Below are positions 1-11,577 of a DNA stretch of 64,000 nt, piece after piece. Below the pieces are notes generated by a model. It searched no databases. It was given only the letters and a program-made list of their open reading frames with translations, and was not told where the DNA came from. Each line of letters starts with the position of its first letter. Position 1 is the stretch's first letter. Position numbers and translations under genes: made by a program. The stretch is from Aselliscus stoliczkanus. Its lineage: Eukaryota > Chordata > Mammalia > Chiroptera > Hipposideridae. Where the stretch lies: contig CM066732.1 of the NCBI GenBank assembly GCA_033961575.1, positions 115,570,687 to 115,634,686 on the forward strand, in the 5' to 3' direction.

Positions 1-201
1 CTGAGGGGGTTCAGGAGAATTGACTAGTGACCAAAATGAGTACAGGGTTTCTTTTTGGCATACAACTGTTCTAAAATTTATTGTGGTAGTTGCACAACTC
101 TATAAATATACTAAAAACTACTGAATTGTACACTTTAAATGGGTGAATTGTATGGTATGTGAATTATATCCCAATAAAGTGTTATATGAAAAAGGAGTCC
201 C
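1..201 (+). repeat. L1 LINE 3' UTR fragment (old L1M-type)
   Basis: The stretch matches the usual end of a mammalian L1 3' UTR: 'aattgtacactttaaa', then 'gtgaattatatcccaataaa', then an A-rich end. It enters from the left edge of the window. A SINE directly follows, so the L1 tail served as its landing site. The subfamily is not resolved. Confidence 0.7.
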
Positions 202-310
202 GAACCGGCCGAGTGGCGCGGTGGTTAAGCTGGCTTGGGAAGCCAGCGGCCCTGGTTCGGGTCCCACATATGAGGGCCAGTGTCACTGCCCTCAAAAAAA
301 AAAAAAAGAA
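202..310 (+). mobile_element. Short-form tRNA-derived SINE
   Basis: The tRNA-like head has an A-box-like TGGCGCGGTGG and a B-box-like GGTTCGGGTCC. It is followed by GAGGGCCAGTGTCACTGCCC and a poly-A tail. GAGTCCC at 195-201 and 311-317 looks like a short target-site duplication. This is the short form of the family, which lacks the roughly 330-bp body seen at 1653-2103. It is a retroposon, not a tRNA gene, because the acceptor stem and anticodon arm do not fold properly. Confidence 0.85.
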
Positions 311-759
311 GAGTCCCACCTTCAATGTAGTATCCTAAGTGACTAGCACTAATTCACCCCAATATCCTTGTTTGATGTGTACAGACATAAGCATCCATCT
401 ATAATAATAACTGTTGCTTAAAAGCCATCCTTTTCTTGTACTTCAAAAAACAATTTAAAAATTTATGATAATACATTAGTTTTCTGGTATTTTTCTGTAA
501 ATGATTTTCAAATTCTCTCCCCTACCTTAAACAGAAAGAAACTCAGACAACATGAAAGTGCTGGAAACCTGTAGGACAAAGGGACCCTGAAAAGGTATCA
601 TGAACACAGTGAGAGAATACAGGATTCTGGATATAAATGTGTCTATTTTTCTAAAGTTGCCACATATCTATTAATGAAAAAAACTAAACAGTTAACTTCA
701 ACATCTACAAGCCATATTATTTGGATCTATAACAACAATTATTTTTTAAAAAGCCTTAC
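311..759 (-). other. DENND4A: DENND4A intron 2 (3' part beyond the window), no other feature seen
   Basis: This is intronic sequence downstream of the coding exon on the minus strand. The splice donor GTAAGG lies at 754-759 (minus). Apart from the L1 tail and SINE to the left, I see nothing recognisable: the sequence is AT-rich with no exon-like ORF. Confidence 0.6.
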
Positions 760-1070
760 CCCAGATCCGTAAGTGGAGGTTTATCTCTCCCTCTCCTATA
801 GCAAAGGTAAATCTGTGGCCCCACAAGGCTTCCGTTATTGAGGTCAGCTGACAATCCAGTTGGAGTAACATCAATACACATATAGTCCAGTGGTACTTCC
901 TCCCCAAGAGACTTAATAACAACTGAAACATCCGTGATAGGTTCTTTTGGTTTAGCTACTTTATGACAGGCATCATTGAAATGAATTTCTTCTTCAAGAG
1001 GCTTTGAAACATCAGTCAATCCTGCTACAACAAAGTAGTCAGCAACACGTGGCCCCTTATCTTCAATCAT
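760..1070 (-). CDS. DENND4A: DENND4A first coding exon (N-terminus of a DENN-domain Rab GEF)
   Basis: The translation begins [20 protein letters not shown] and ends [13 protein letters not shown]. This is the N-terminus of the DENND4 family. The internal stretch [15 protein letters not shown] matches DENND4A rather than DENND4C. The exon runs 1091-760 on the minus strand. Its acceptor is a pyrimidine tract ending TTTTAG at 1092-1097, and its donor is GG|GTAAGG at 754-760. It leaves 311 coding bases, so the next intron is in phase 2 and splits the Gly-104 codon. The exon covers the start of the MABP domain, which precedes the tripartite DENN module in the full protein of about 1,860 residues. 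DENND4 proteins are known as exchange factors for Rab10; DENND4A was first described as a c-myc promoter-binding protein (IRLB). The reading frame is open with no sign of decay. The remaining exons lie beyond the left edge. Confidence 0.95.
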
Positions 1071-1077
1071 CTTCCAT
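1063..1077 (-). promoter_or_regulatory. Four-codon upstream ORF overlapping the DENND4A start codon
   Basis: Seven bases upstream of the main ATG (1070) is another ATG at 1077-1075, in a different frame. It reads ATG-GAA-GAT-GAT-TGA, four sense codons, and stops at 1063, inside the DENND4A coding region. Both ATGs lie in the same exon. Ribosomes that start at the first ATG would terminate seven bases past the A of the main ATG. An effect on translation is inferred from position only. Confidence 0.6.
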
Positions 1078-1652
1078 TACAGAGGTTATGTCTAAAAGAA
1101 AAGTAAAAGACTAATATTTTCCATAGTAGACCAAATAAATATAAGTGGTTTATGTGTAAATAAAAATGGAAAAATACAAGAAGTGCACTACCTCCTTGAT
1201 AAACACATTAGTATTATACATTTTACTTTCATATGTAAAAAGTATGCCTTCTCAAAAAATGGGAATATATTTAACATTATTTATGATTATAAAAATAAAG
1301 CCAAGAATTTCCACATTGGGCTATATGGATGCCTAAATTACCTAAGTAGACAGAAAAAAACCCCCAAACCCACATCCTTTTAAATGAATAGATTAACGTG
1401 TAAAAATGTAAGGGCCACACAGCGAGGAAACCAAAGGCCAGGTTACAGTATATAAGCTGACCCTGGGTGGGGGAAGTATGTTGATCTCAGTAATCAAAGG
1501 GCTTGTGTTTTAAAAGGTATTACAGGGGCCGATTACAGGGCCTTGGGACGACCTAAGATAGGGAATTGGAACTGAGACAGCTGTACATAGACAAGAGCCT
1601 CGAAGGACTATATTCCCAGGTAAAAAATGGATTTTAAAAATCCATTGACTGG

Positions 1653-2103
1653 GGCCGGCCGAGTGGCGCATTGGTTAAGCGCTGGTTTTGGGATGCCAGC
1701 GGCCCCGGTTCGGATCCCACATGAGGGCCAGTGACACTGCCCTCTACAGCTAACAACAGCTCCACCTGGAGCTGGGCTGTGCAAGCCCCGGTGATGGTGT
1801 GGGCTGCAGCCCCTGCTGCAGTGGGCTGCCATAGGCTACAGTGAGTGGCCCGCATCCAGCGTGAGCGGCTGGCAGCCAAGAGTGAGCTGCCAATAGCCGC
1901 GATGAGCGACATCCAGAGGCCAGCGACCGATCTGCCTCATCCGGGAAGAGCGCAATGATGATACCAACAGTGAAGCAACATCCTCCGCAACTAAACTGAA
2001 GAACAAAAAGACAGCAACTTGTCTGATCCCCTTCCCCGATTCCCCAACGCTGTTCCCCTCCACCAATTCCCCAATAAAAAAAAAAAAATCTAAAAAAAAA
2101 ATA
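1653..2103 (+). mobile_element. Long-form composite tRNA-derived SINE, intact with perfect target-site duplication
   Basis: The head is GGCCGGCCGAGTGGCGCATT with A and B boxes. It is followed by CACTGCCCTC, a hairpin CAGCTCCACCTGGAGCTG (1757-1774), a body rich in CAGCC/GAGTGG repeats, and a tail TTCCCCAATAAA plus A-rich sequence. It is flanked by identical 17-bp copies of AAAAATCCATTGACTGG at 1636-1652 and 2104-2120, which fixes both ends and gives a 451-bp element. An intact head, an intact tail and an undiverged duplication indicate a fairly young insertion. Confidence 0.93.
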
Positions 2104-3529
2104 AAAAATCCATTGACTGGTACAGGGAGATAAAGTTTGCCTCAATCTAGTCCCTGCTTTAAAGGGTAAAAAATAAAAACAGTCTCCTCTGTAAATGTAC
2201 AACAGCCCTACTCACACTTGGATTTGAGGTTTGACCTTAAGCCAGCTGCATGATCCCAGGAAGCTCCAAACTGAGATATTAACAATAACCGTGTTCCCAG
2301 GCTAGTGATACCCCTGGGGAAGCAAATGCAAAACAGTTCTAGAGGATATGCCCTCAACTCAGGTTTTCCACACATAAAGTATAACTGATGATGACCTGCT
2401 GTTCCAAAACCACAAAAACACACAAGGAAAAATTCACTCTGAATGAGTCCCAGCAGATACAACAAATATAAGAACTTCAAGTAATAAAAGGCAGAGATTA
2501 TAATAGGAATGCATGCTTATAACAAATTCAAAGAAAAAATACACAAAGTAGACTCCATCATGTATTTGCAAACACTTTAATTGTAAGATCTCCTTCAGGT
2601 CTAGTATCACTTCAACCATAACGTGTTTCTTTAGGAGACTACACCCCCTCACTGTCATTACTTATATAAGTTATACATAAAAAGTTTAATCTAAAACAGA
2701 AGTTTCCCAACATGTGTCTCATGCTAGACTTAGTTCCAATAAATGCAAAGAAAGAATTCCATGGACAAATAAATTAGGTATATATACTACATGCCTCTTT
2801 TGTATATTTACAATTTGGAAAAGTATTAAAGCTTCAGCAGTCCTTTAATGAAGGTATCTGATTAACTTGGCTTAACCCAGGATTTCCCAAGTCTGTATGG
2901 TCAATGGACCCTATTTTCCCACTTAAAAACTAGAAAAAATCCTTAGAACATGCTTTAGAAAATGCTACTTTAAAGTAAACAACCTTCTTTTGAGGATAAA
3001 ATACTTGAGGGCAAAGAAATTCTGATGTAGTATGCTTGTTTCTGATACAATTATCACCATTTTCATGATAATCCCAAAGCTCATTTAATTTTCTACATTG
3101 CTAAGGTCATGAGTTTTCAGAATTTATGCCACATTTCTTGGAATCTGTACCCACTGCTCAGATGTACTCTATAAATATTCCCACAATTGCTTAGGAAACA
3201 AGCCTAAAGCAGGATCAAATGTTCTTATTTGTTTTCTTTAGATGTATTTGGCTTCTTTGTAGCAATTCCCTTACATATAAGATTTTTGCACAAAATAATG
3301 GGCTTCAACTTTTCAGAAATGCCTCCTAGAGTGATAGTAAAGAGAAAGTAATAACCTGTTCTCCTGAGAAGACTCTGTTATAAGTTGAATAGTCACTCAG
3401 TGGCTGCAAATAACAGGTGCTCCACAAAAAAACAAGCAGTATTACCCAGTTAACCATCTATTCATTCTCAAAAAAAGAAAAACAACAGTACTTTTTAAAA
3501 AAGCACTTTTCATTTAATTTTTTCTTCAT

Positions 3530-3765
3530 CTAATAGTCTGAAAGAGTTTTTAATGGCTGCATAGTATTTTAATTTATGAACATTATTAATCTATTTCCTT
3601 ATTGTTGATAATTTATTACTCTACTTATTTTGGTAATATTTTTTAAATGCTATGATGAATAACCTTGAATATAAACCTCTGGCTACAATTCTTATTTCTT
3701 CAGGATAAATTTATTGAAGTTGAATTACTAAGAGTTACACAACCAGCCTCTATAAGTGTTTATGT
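3530..3765 (-). repeat. Degenerate L1 fragment
   Basis: The + strand reads like an antisense old L1 3' end: 'ttaatggctgcatagtattt', 'aatgctatgatgaataacct' and 'gataaatttattgaagt' in the usual order. It is heavily diverged. Confidence 0.55.
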
Positions 3766-4494
3766 GCATTTCTGGTGTATGAATTTTAAATTACCAGCTT
3801 TTGATACAACTCTTCCCTGTCTTCAAAATGAAGACATTTAAATATTTTCCTTTTTCCTAGACTCTAACCTCATGTTATTTAAATAAACTAAAGCATATAG
3901 TCACTATTTCATACAATGCAATTTTATGTCTTGCTATGCAGGAAGAAGAGAAAGAATGGATATAGTACTATTATAAAATAATAAAAACATATTTAATAAG
4001 GTCTTTTGAAAGCTACTATCTTAGCCATTGAAATAAACAGCTCATACTAATAAGCAGATATTTGGGGAAAATTTGTATGAAAAGTAAGTTTTGTTAGATC
4101 TTCCTGGTTCACAAATTTTAATAAATTGTTTTCATTCACAACTGAATACAGTAAATAACTACTAAAGGGAACAAATTATTGTTCTTCATCAATACATATA
4201 TGAAAAGAACAATCAATTTTACAGTGGTGATAAAATCCTCTTATATTTATTGACAGAAAAGTTATGCATCACTTCAGTTCTCTTGCCTTGTTGTTAGTTA
4301 TTTTCCATTTGTTCTTTTGTGGGCAGAGAGTGGTTAGGAAGGTGGGCAAAATATTTTAAGGCAAGGCTGACAAAGTATATAATGCCAATAACATAGCTGG
4401 CAGCATTCCAGGTGATTTCTTAAGAGGTCGAAATACTTTTCAATTCACTCATGAAGAAGCTATAATTCTGAAAATGCATCTTTACTTTTTATTT

Positions 4495-4613
4495 TTTTAT
4501 TTTTTTTATTTTTATTTTTTTGAGGGCAGTGTCACTGGCCCTCACATGTGGGACTAAACCGGGGCAGCTGGTTTCCTAAGCTAGTGCTTAACCACTGAGC
4601 CACTCGGCCGGCC
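4495..4613 (-). mobile_element. Short-form tRNA-derived SINE (antisense)
   Basis: Read on the minus strand it starts GGGCCGGCCGAGTGGCTCAG, has a degraded B box, continues GAGGGCCAGTGACACTGCC and ends in a T-rich (poly-A) tract. The 15-bp duplication CTTTACTTTTTATTT flanks it at 4480-4494 and 4614-4628. Confidence 0.9.
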
Positions 4614-4649
4614 CTTTACTTTTTATTTCAAATCAACCATTTTTAAAGT

Positions 4650-4882
4650 AAAAAAACTCACAGTCACAGACAATAGTTTAATGGTTACCAAAAGTTAAGG
4701 GGGGGAGGATGGTAGACGAGGGTAGAGGCGGGCTCAAATACATGGTGATGGAAAGAGAACTGACTATGGGAGGTAAGCACATAATATGATATATAGATAA
4801 TGTATTATAAAAATGTACACTTGAAACCTATACAATTTTACTAACCAATGTGGCCCCCAATAAATTTAATTAAAAATAAATA
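4650..4882 (+). repeat. L1 LINE 3' UTR fragment, bat-type
   Basis: It contains a G-rich patch, then 'catggtgatggaaagagaac', 'gatatatagataatgtatta' and 'actaaccaatgtg', ending at 'ccaataaatttaatt'. This matches the end of the L1 lineage that is also present in reverse at 36926-37974. Confidence 0.75.
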
Positions 4883-5868
4883 AATAAAGTAAGTTTGAGG
4901 TTTAGAAGCTAGGGGGAAGGCATTGTTAAAAATCACAAGGCAAAGAAAATACTGAAAATCTTTAATATAGAAATGAGTAATTAATACTATAATATTTCCT
5001 AACAATTCCATTAAACCAGAGACTTCCATTTGGCATGTGAAATTTACAATCCTCATGGAAAATACTAATTACAGACAAAATACTATAATTACAGACAAAA
5101 TACTAAATAAAGACAAAACTGTCTTGTATTAGCAGAGCTATCAAAAATTACTTGGAAAGAGCATTAGAGGAAAGCATTCTTAGTCACACACACAACTTGG
5201 ACTTTTAGTTTCATATATCAGAGCAAAAACCTCTAAAAAAAGTAGGAGGTAAATTTCTTTCCTTCTTTACTTCCTCCTTCTCTTCCTTCCTTTTTTTTTT
5301 TGAGGTAAATTTCTTGCAATTCATTTTGGAAACTAGGAGCCACACAAAACAAGCATTTGATCCAACAGTTCTCTAAATAACCACAGTAATATAAAACCCT
5401 AAAACAATTTTACTCAAGATGAAGTCACAATACCTAATACTATATTATTGACCAATTATTGTGTTTAATTCTTTTTTCAACATGATATAGATAACTTAAG
5501 GAGTTAGCTCATAAAATGTTTATAGGCATCTTCTTAAAATTTCAGATACCCACTTAGCTAGTATTTCACTTCAAATTTCTTTGAGAATAGCACACAAGAA
5601 AGATGTGCTCTCTAATTCCTAAAAAGGTACATGTGAACTAAATTAAGAAATCATTACAAGAAAGTTCTTACCCATTCAGCAACTAATGGTGACTGATTTA
5701 TTTTTCTCCCTTTCAATCTCTGACCAATCAATTCAGATTTTTTAATTTTTCAATCACTCTATTAGGTCAGAGTAGTTAAGCATTTGCTACTTAGGCTAAC
5801 TATAAGGACAAGAAAAGGCAAGAGTGGAAATCAAAGATAACATTTGAAAAACAAAAAATCTGAACATA

Positions 5869-6322
5869 GGGCCGGCCGGGTGGTGCACTGGTTAAGAGAT
5901 GGCTTGGAACGCCAGCTGCCCCAGTTCGGATCCCACATATGAGGGCCAGTGACACTGCCCTCTACAACTAAGATGGTGAACAACAGCTCCACCTGGAGCT
6001 GGGCTGCTGTAAGTCCCTGGGACAGCATAGCTGCAGCCCCTGCTGCAGTGGACTGCCATAGGCTACAGTGAGTGGCCGGCAGCCAGAGTGAGCAGCTGGC
6101 AGCCAGTGTGAGTTGCCAAGAGCCACTGTGAACAGCCATCCAGAGGCTGGCAACCGATCTGCCTCACCTGAGAAAAGTGCAATGATGATACCAACATGGG
6201 CCAGTGAAGCAATGTCTTCCACAACTAGACTGAAGAACAAAAGTACAGCAACTTGTCTGTTCTCCTTCCCTGGTTCCCCAAAGCTGTTCCCCTCCCCTAA
6301 TTCCCCAATAAAAGCTTTTAAT
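5869..6322 (+). mobile_element. Long-form composite tRNA-derived SINE
   Basis: It has the same order of parts as the element at 1653-2103: GGGCCGGCCGGGTGGTGCAC head, GGTTCGGATCC-like B box (here AGTTCGGATCC), TGACACTGCCCTC, the CAGCTCCACCTGGAGCTG hairpin, body, and TTCCCCAATAAAAGC tail. No clean target-site duplication was found, so the ends are approximate. Confidence 0.88.
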
Positions 6323-7489
6323 CCCATTTACAATAATAAATCAGGTTTATAATTGATAATGTTTCCTCATTTCCTTTGAGAACAGAAAACACCCTTGTAA
6401 TCCTCATGCACAGTATAATTACAGTTATAGAATACAAATATTTATATTTAATGTATTTAATAAGCATTTTTCTAAACTGCTATAATATTCATAATTATAC
6501 TAAATGACTACATAATATTCCGTCAAATAAAAATAGTATACACTATAACCAGTACCCCATTTTTCCATTCCCAGCTAGTACCCCAAGTCTGGTAGGCTAA
6601 AAAAATATTTGTTAAAAGAATGAATGGTTCACTCTATAACCTTTCTCAAGCATATTATACTAAACATAATCTTTTTTCTATAATTCAGAATCAATTTTCT
6701 GAACCTCAATTACATTAAATACTGCAGCTGTTGAATGTAGGACATAGGTAAACTAGATGATTTGAGTCCAGTAAACAAACACCAAAACCTTTAGGACCTT
6801 AGGCAAAATTAGAAATTTATTAAGTAATTGATTCATTTATTCAATGAATTTTTCAGAAATACTTACTAAGGTCTGACACTATAGTAGCTATTGATGATAC
6901 TGATAAAAGCAATAGCCCTGCCTTCAAGGAGTTTCTTGTTTAGTTCTACTTTTCCACATTTCTTTCTATACTTTTATTCCACCTATAGCCATCTTTTCTA
7001 TCACCCTTCCAGATTCTGAGTGCTTGCCTTCACCAGGCCCAAAGTTTCCCTACCATTTTTCTCCAAAGCCCTGTATGCACGAATGTCTATTTTATCGTCC
7101 CTTTTCCCCAGCTCTGTGAAAATTGGCACTCCTTCGGCATGCACATTCTATGGAGATTTTGAAAGGAAAGATATCTTATTTGTGTATCATATTTAAGAGT
7201 ATGTTAACCTTCTTTTAAAAAGTTTAGCCCGCCTAAGGCAAACCTGACTTTTTAACAGTAAACTTTATTAACCCAAATTGATGGACTATGTAGGGCACAT
7301 TTCTTGAGCAAGGGGGGTTTACTTGTCCCCTAGTCTACTTTGGAACTACCTCCACGCTCTCAATATCTATTCCCAAGCAGAAACCAACAACAAAAAATTA
7401 AAACATAACTATAAAATTCGACAGCTCCCTTCTGAAAGACTGCCAATGCCTGATTTATAAAAAAGGTTACGAATAATAGACATTTAAAG

Positions 7490-7649
7490 GGGAAGGGATC
7501 TGACTGTTAGTCATAGTCTAATCCCTCATTTTATAGCCAAAGGAAGTGGCTTACTTAAAGATATCTAGCTAGTTTGTGGTGGAGCCTGGGCAAGAACTCA
7601 GGTCCCTTTATTCAGTGTTCTTTACTTTTGAGGATGCTGCCTCTAATAA
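7490..7649 (-). repeat. MIR SINE fragment (antisense)
   Basis: The + strand shows MIR core landmarks in reverse order: 'ctcattttatagccaaagga', 'ggcttacttaaag', 'agctagtttgtggtggagcc' and 'gaactcaggtccc'. It is diverged, as expected for MIR. Confidence 0.65.
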
Positions 7650-8129
7650 ATGGTCACTAATACTGACCCCGGGTACATCTTAAGACATCTTCGTTCAATA
7701 AGCTCTTTTGTGTCACTAGTTATTCATAATCATTATATATGGTGAACATATGTCAAATTCTTGTTAACATATCTGGTAAACTAAATTTTTAGTGTTTAAT
7801 ACAGAAAACAGCTAATAGAAACAAATCAAAATGAAAAACAAAAACTACTTACACATTACTGAAAGTCTTTCTCTGAAAATGACGCCAGATCTCACTTGTG
7901 AATTCTGCGAGCCTCAAGAGTTTGAGAAATACTGCATTGAAAAGAATAAGAATTGAGTTTAAATTAATTCCAATTAAATAATGCCCCCTAAGATGCCTAA
8001 GGACACTTAATGTTCTGTTAACAATGATAATTTTCAAACAGAATGCTTGCATATATTATTTTCATATGGTTAAGAGCCAATAAGTAATTTTCAAATACCA
8101 GCTCTTCCAGAAAACACAATTCAGTCAAA

Positions 8130-8133
<4 letters not shown>

Positions 8134-8185
<52 letters not shown>
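8134..8185. repeat. (CA)n microsatellite, about 52 bp
   Basis: Uninterrupted CA dinucleotides, about 26 units. Length and purity suggest it is polymorphic. Confidence 0.97.
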
Positions 8186-8186
<1 letters not shown>

Positions 8187-8832
8187 CAGATAAGGGAGAG
8201 AAAGACAAAAGAATTAAAATAATAGGTAATGACATAAAAGAATAAATATATAAAAGCAAAAAGTGTAAGAAAAATATGCTACTTATGAGGCATTATATAT
8301 AGTATCTCATTCCTAGAGAAAAAATATACACATTTAAGACAATTTAAATATAGACTCCAGTACCTTACATACACATAACAAGTTTCAAAGAAGTCAACCT
8401 GAAAGTATTTTCCCTTTATTACAAGTCTTAAAATACTATTTAAATAGAATCAGTTACAACAAATTCTTAACAAGATATGGTTGAGATCTCATCAAGGAAC
8501 CCAAGTCTTCTGTATAAGATAATAAACAATGTTGTATTACGGGATTCAATACACCATTATCATATTTTCTTAAAGTTGAGTTAGTAAGTTGTAGGTTAGT
8601 AGGTAGTAGAGAGATGATATAAATACTGACCTCCTGACGCATTTTTAAATTCAACAGCAGATTGTCACAAAATTTTTCTAGTAGAAACACTTTATGTATA
8701 TAAAATTACTTGTAAGTTTTGAAAATTACAGCTATTTATAGAATATCAGGCTTGTTTAGATGCAATTATGAATTATGACATGTGCTATAACCCAATCCAA
8801 ATACATTTTCTGCTACACTGAGTTGATTAATA

Positions 8833-8997
8833 TAAGAAGGGTGCCAGAAAAATGTATACACTTTGAGCACCTCTTGTAATTGCAGAAGTCAAACGTGACT
8901 TGTATTCATCTTTTGTTATTGGTATGTATTGAGCATTACAATTTTAATAGTTTTTTCCTTTCTTAAAATGTGTATACATTTTTTGGCACCCTCTGTA
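8833..8997. mobile_element. Tc1/mariner-type MITE, about 160 bp
   Basis: The left end AGGGTGCCAGAAAAATGTAT and the right end, read in reverse complement as AGGGTGCCAAAAAATGTATA, form terminal inverted repeats of about 24 bp. TA dinucleotides border both sides. The interior has no coding capacity. I recognise the sequence type from other mammals; the family name is not certain. Confidence 0.82.
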
Positions 8998-9484
8998 GTA
9001 ACAACATTGTTTAGATCATGACTTTATGAACCACTAAATTTAATATTTATTACTCAAAAACAAATAGTGTTTTCTTCAATGTTGAACATTTTAGATTAAT
9101 TTACAGCAGAATTTACAATATCAAATATTTCATCTTTGAGAAAATAAACTTCCAAAACCTTTACTTTGATTCCATGAATTATATGAAAAATCTGATCCAT
9201 TATTAGAATTAACTGATTTTCTATTACACAGAAAATGAGACTGATATAAAACTGGCATCACTTAAGTGTCTGCAAAGTTTGTCTGTTCATTAAAACATAC
9301 ATCACAACTATTGCTTTACTCTCCATACATGCGTAAGGAAACTCAGAGTAGAAAATGGGTAAAATATATTTAGTAGAGCATTCTTTGATGTAAACGGAAA
9401 GTCATGCTCCACAGACTGAGACAGAATGTGCTTCCTGGAGCTACATATGTCAAATTACCTTTCAACACAGATTCCTTTAAACTG

Positions 9485-11526
9485 TTTGTTGTTGTTGTTT
9501 TTTTTTAACATAAATTATATTAGTTTCAAGTGTAGAACATAATGATTCAATATTTGTATATATTGTGAAATGATCACCACAATAAGTCTAGTTAACATCC
9601 ATCACCATAGTTACAAAAATTTTTTTCTTGCGCTGAAAACTTTTAAGATCTACTCTCGTAGTAACTTCATTTATGCAATACAGTATTGTCAACTATAGTC
9701 GCCAACCTGTACACTACATCCTCATGAATTTACTTTATAACTGGCAGTTTGTGCCTGACTCTCTTCACCTGTTTTGCCCAACCCTCACAGCTTACTTCTG
9801 GCAACCACCAAATCTGTTCTCTGTATCTATTAGCTTTTTATTTTAAGATTCCACATATAAGCGGAATCAGATAGTACTTGTCTTTCTCTACTTGTCTTAT
9901 TTCACTTAGCATAATGCCCTCATGTTCATCCACATGTCATAAATGGCAAAATTTCTTCCTTTTTTACAGCTGAATAATATTCCATTGTGTTGATTTTTTT
10001 TTTCTTTATCCATTCATCCATCGATGAACACTTATGTTGTTTCCATGTCTTGGCTATTATAAATAATGCTACAATGAACATGAAGGTACAAGTATCTTTT
10101 CGAGTTAGTGTGTTCATTTTGTTCAGATAAATACCCATAAGTAAAATTTCTGGTCCATATGGTAGTTTTATTTTCAATATTTTGAAGAACCACCATATTG
10201 TTTTTCACAGTGGCTACACCAATTCACATTCTCACCAACAGTGTACAAGGGGTTCCCTTTTCTCCATATCCTCGCCAATACTTGTTATTTCTTGTCTTTT
10301 TGGTAACAGCCATTCTAACAGGTGTAAGTTGATATCTCCTTGCAGTTTTGATTTGCACTTCCCTGATTATTAGTAATATTGAGTACCTGTTGTCCATCTG
10401 TGTGTCTTCTTTGGAAAAATTCTATTGAGATCCTCTGTCCATTTTAAATCATTTTTTTACTATTGAGTTGTATGAATTCTTTATATTTTTTGGATATTAA
10501 CCTCTTGTCAGCTATATGATTTGCAAATATTTTTTCCTATTTTCATTTTGTTGATGGTTTCTTTTGCTGTGCAGAAGCTTTTTAGTTTGATGTAGTCCCA
10601 CTTGTTTATTTCTGCCTTTTTTTTTTTAAAGATTTTATTGGGGAATTGGTACAGAACAGCCATGTTGTTGTCCTTTAATCTTAGTTGTGGAAAGCACAGC
10701 TAGCTCAGCTCCAAGTCCAGTAGCTATCCAGCTACCTGTCAACAGCTCGTGGCCACTTAGCTCAAGGTGCCGTGTTCAATCTTAGTTGCGGGGGCGGGGG
10801 GGTAGACACAGCCCCCATCCCATGTGGGAGTCGAACTGGCACATGCTCTCACCAGCCGAGCCATCCTGCCACCTGTTGGCAGCTCAGCCCGTTTATTTCT
10901 GCTTTTGTTGACTTTGCTTTTGGTGTCAAATCTAAAAAATCGTCACCAATACCAATGTCAAGGAGCTTACCATCTATATTTTTTTCCATAAGTTTTATGG
11001 TTTCAGGTCGTCTTACATTCAAGTCTTTAGTCCATTTTGAATTAATTTTGGTGTATGGCATAAGACAGTGGTCCAGTTCCAGTATTTTGCCTGGGGCTGT
11101 CCAGTTTTTTCAACACCATTTACTGAAGAGACTGTCCTTTCCCATTGTATATTCTTGACTCCTTTGTTATAATTGACCATACACGCATGGATTATTTCTG
11201 GGCTCTCTATTCTATTCATTGATCTTTGTCCTTTTTATGCCCATAAGCATGGAGTATATTTCCATTTATTTGTGTCTTCTTCAATTTCTTTCATCAATGT
11301 CTTACAGTTTTCAGTGTACAGGTGTTTCACCTCCTTGGTTAAATTTATTTTTAGGTAATTTATTCTTTTTGATGCAATTGTAAATGGGATTGTTTTCTTA
11401 ATTTCTCTTTCTGACAGTTATTTATATATAGGACGACAAAAGATTTCTGTATATTGATTATATATCCTGCAACTTTACTAAATTCATATTCACAGAGTGA
11501 TACGAGTATGTCCATGTGTTTCCTAC
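9485..11526 (-). repeat. L1 LINE, 3' UTR and part of ORF2 (antisense)
   Basis: The + strand reads through an antisense L1 end ('ctggcagtttgtgcctgact', 'ttccattgtgt', 'ccaacagtgtacaaggggtt', 'tttgctgtgcagaagctttt'). On the minus strand at 9926-10177 a broken ORF2 end is visible, with FIVALFIIAKTWKQ and EYYSAVKKEE. A SINE has inserted at 10616-10890. A diverged direct repeat of about 46 bp flanks the element. Confidence 0.85.
10616..10890 (-). mobile_element. Multi-head tRNA-derived SINE (antisense) inserted in L1
   Basis: It reads in antisense from 'aaagattttattggggaatt' through 'gtgggagtcgaac' and 'gagccatcctgccacctgtt'. It differs from the long form by carrying repeated tRNA-like modules. 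The duplication GTTTATTTCTGC flanks it at 10604-10615 and 10891-10902. The host L1 reads on across the joint. Confidence 0.88.
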
Positions 11527-11577
11527 AGCTACATATGTTAAATTATCTTTTGGCAAGATTCCTTTAAATTGCTATTA

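Noticed and set aside
202..280. Possible tRNA genes at the SINE heads
   Set aside because: The A- and B-box words are present but there is no proper cloverleaf, and poly-A tails and target-site duplications show retroposons.
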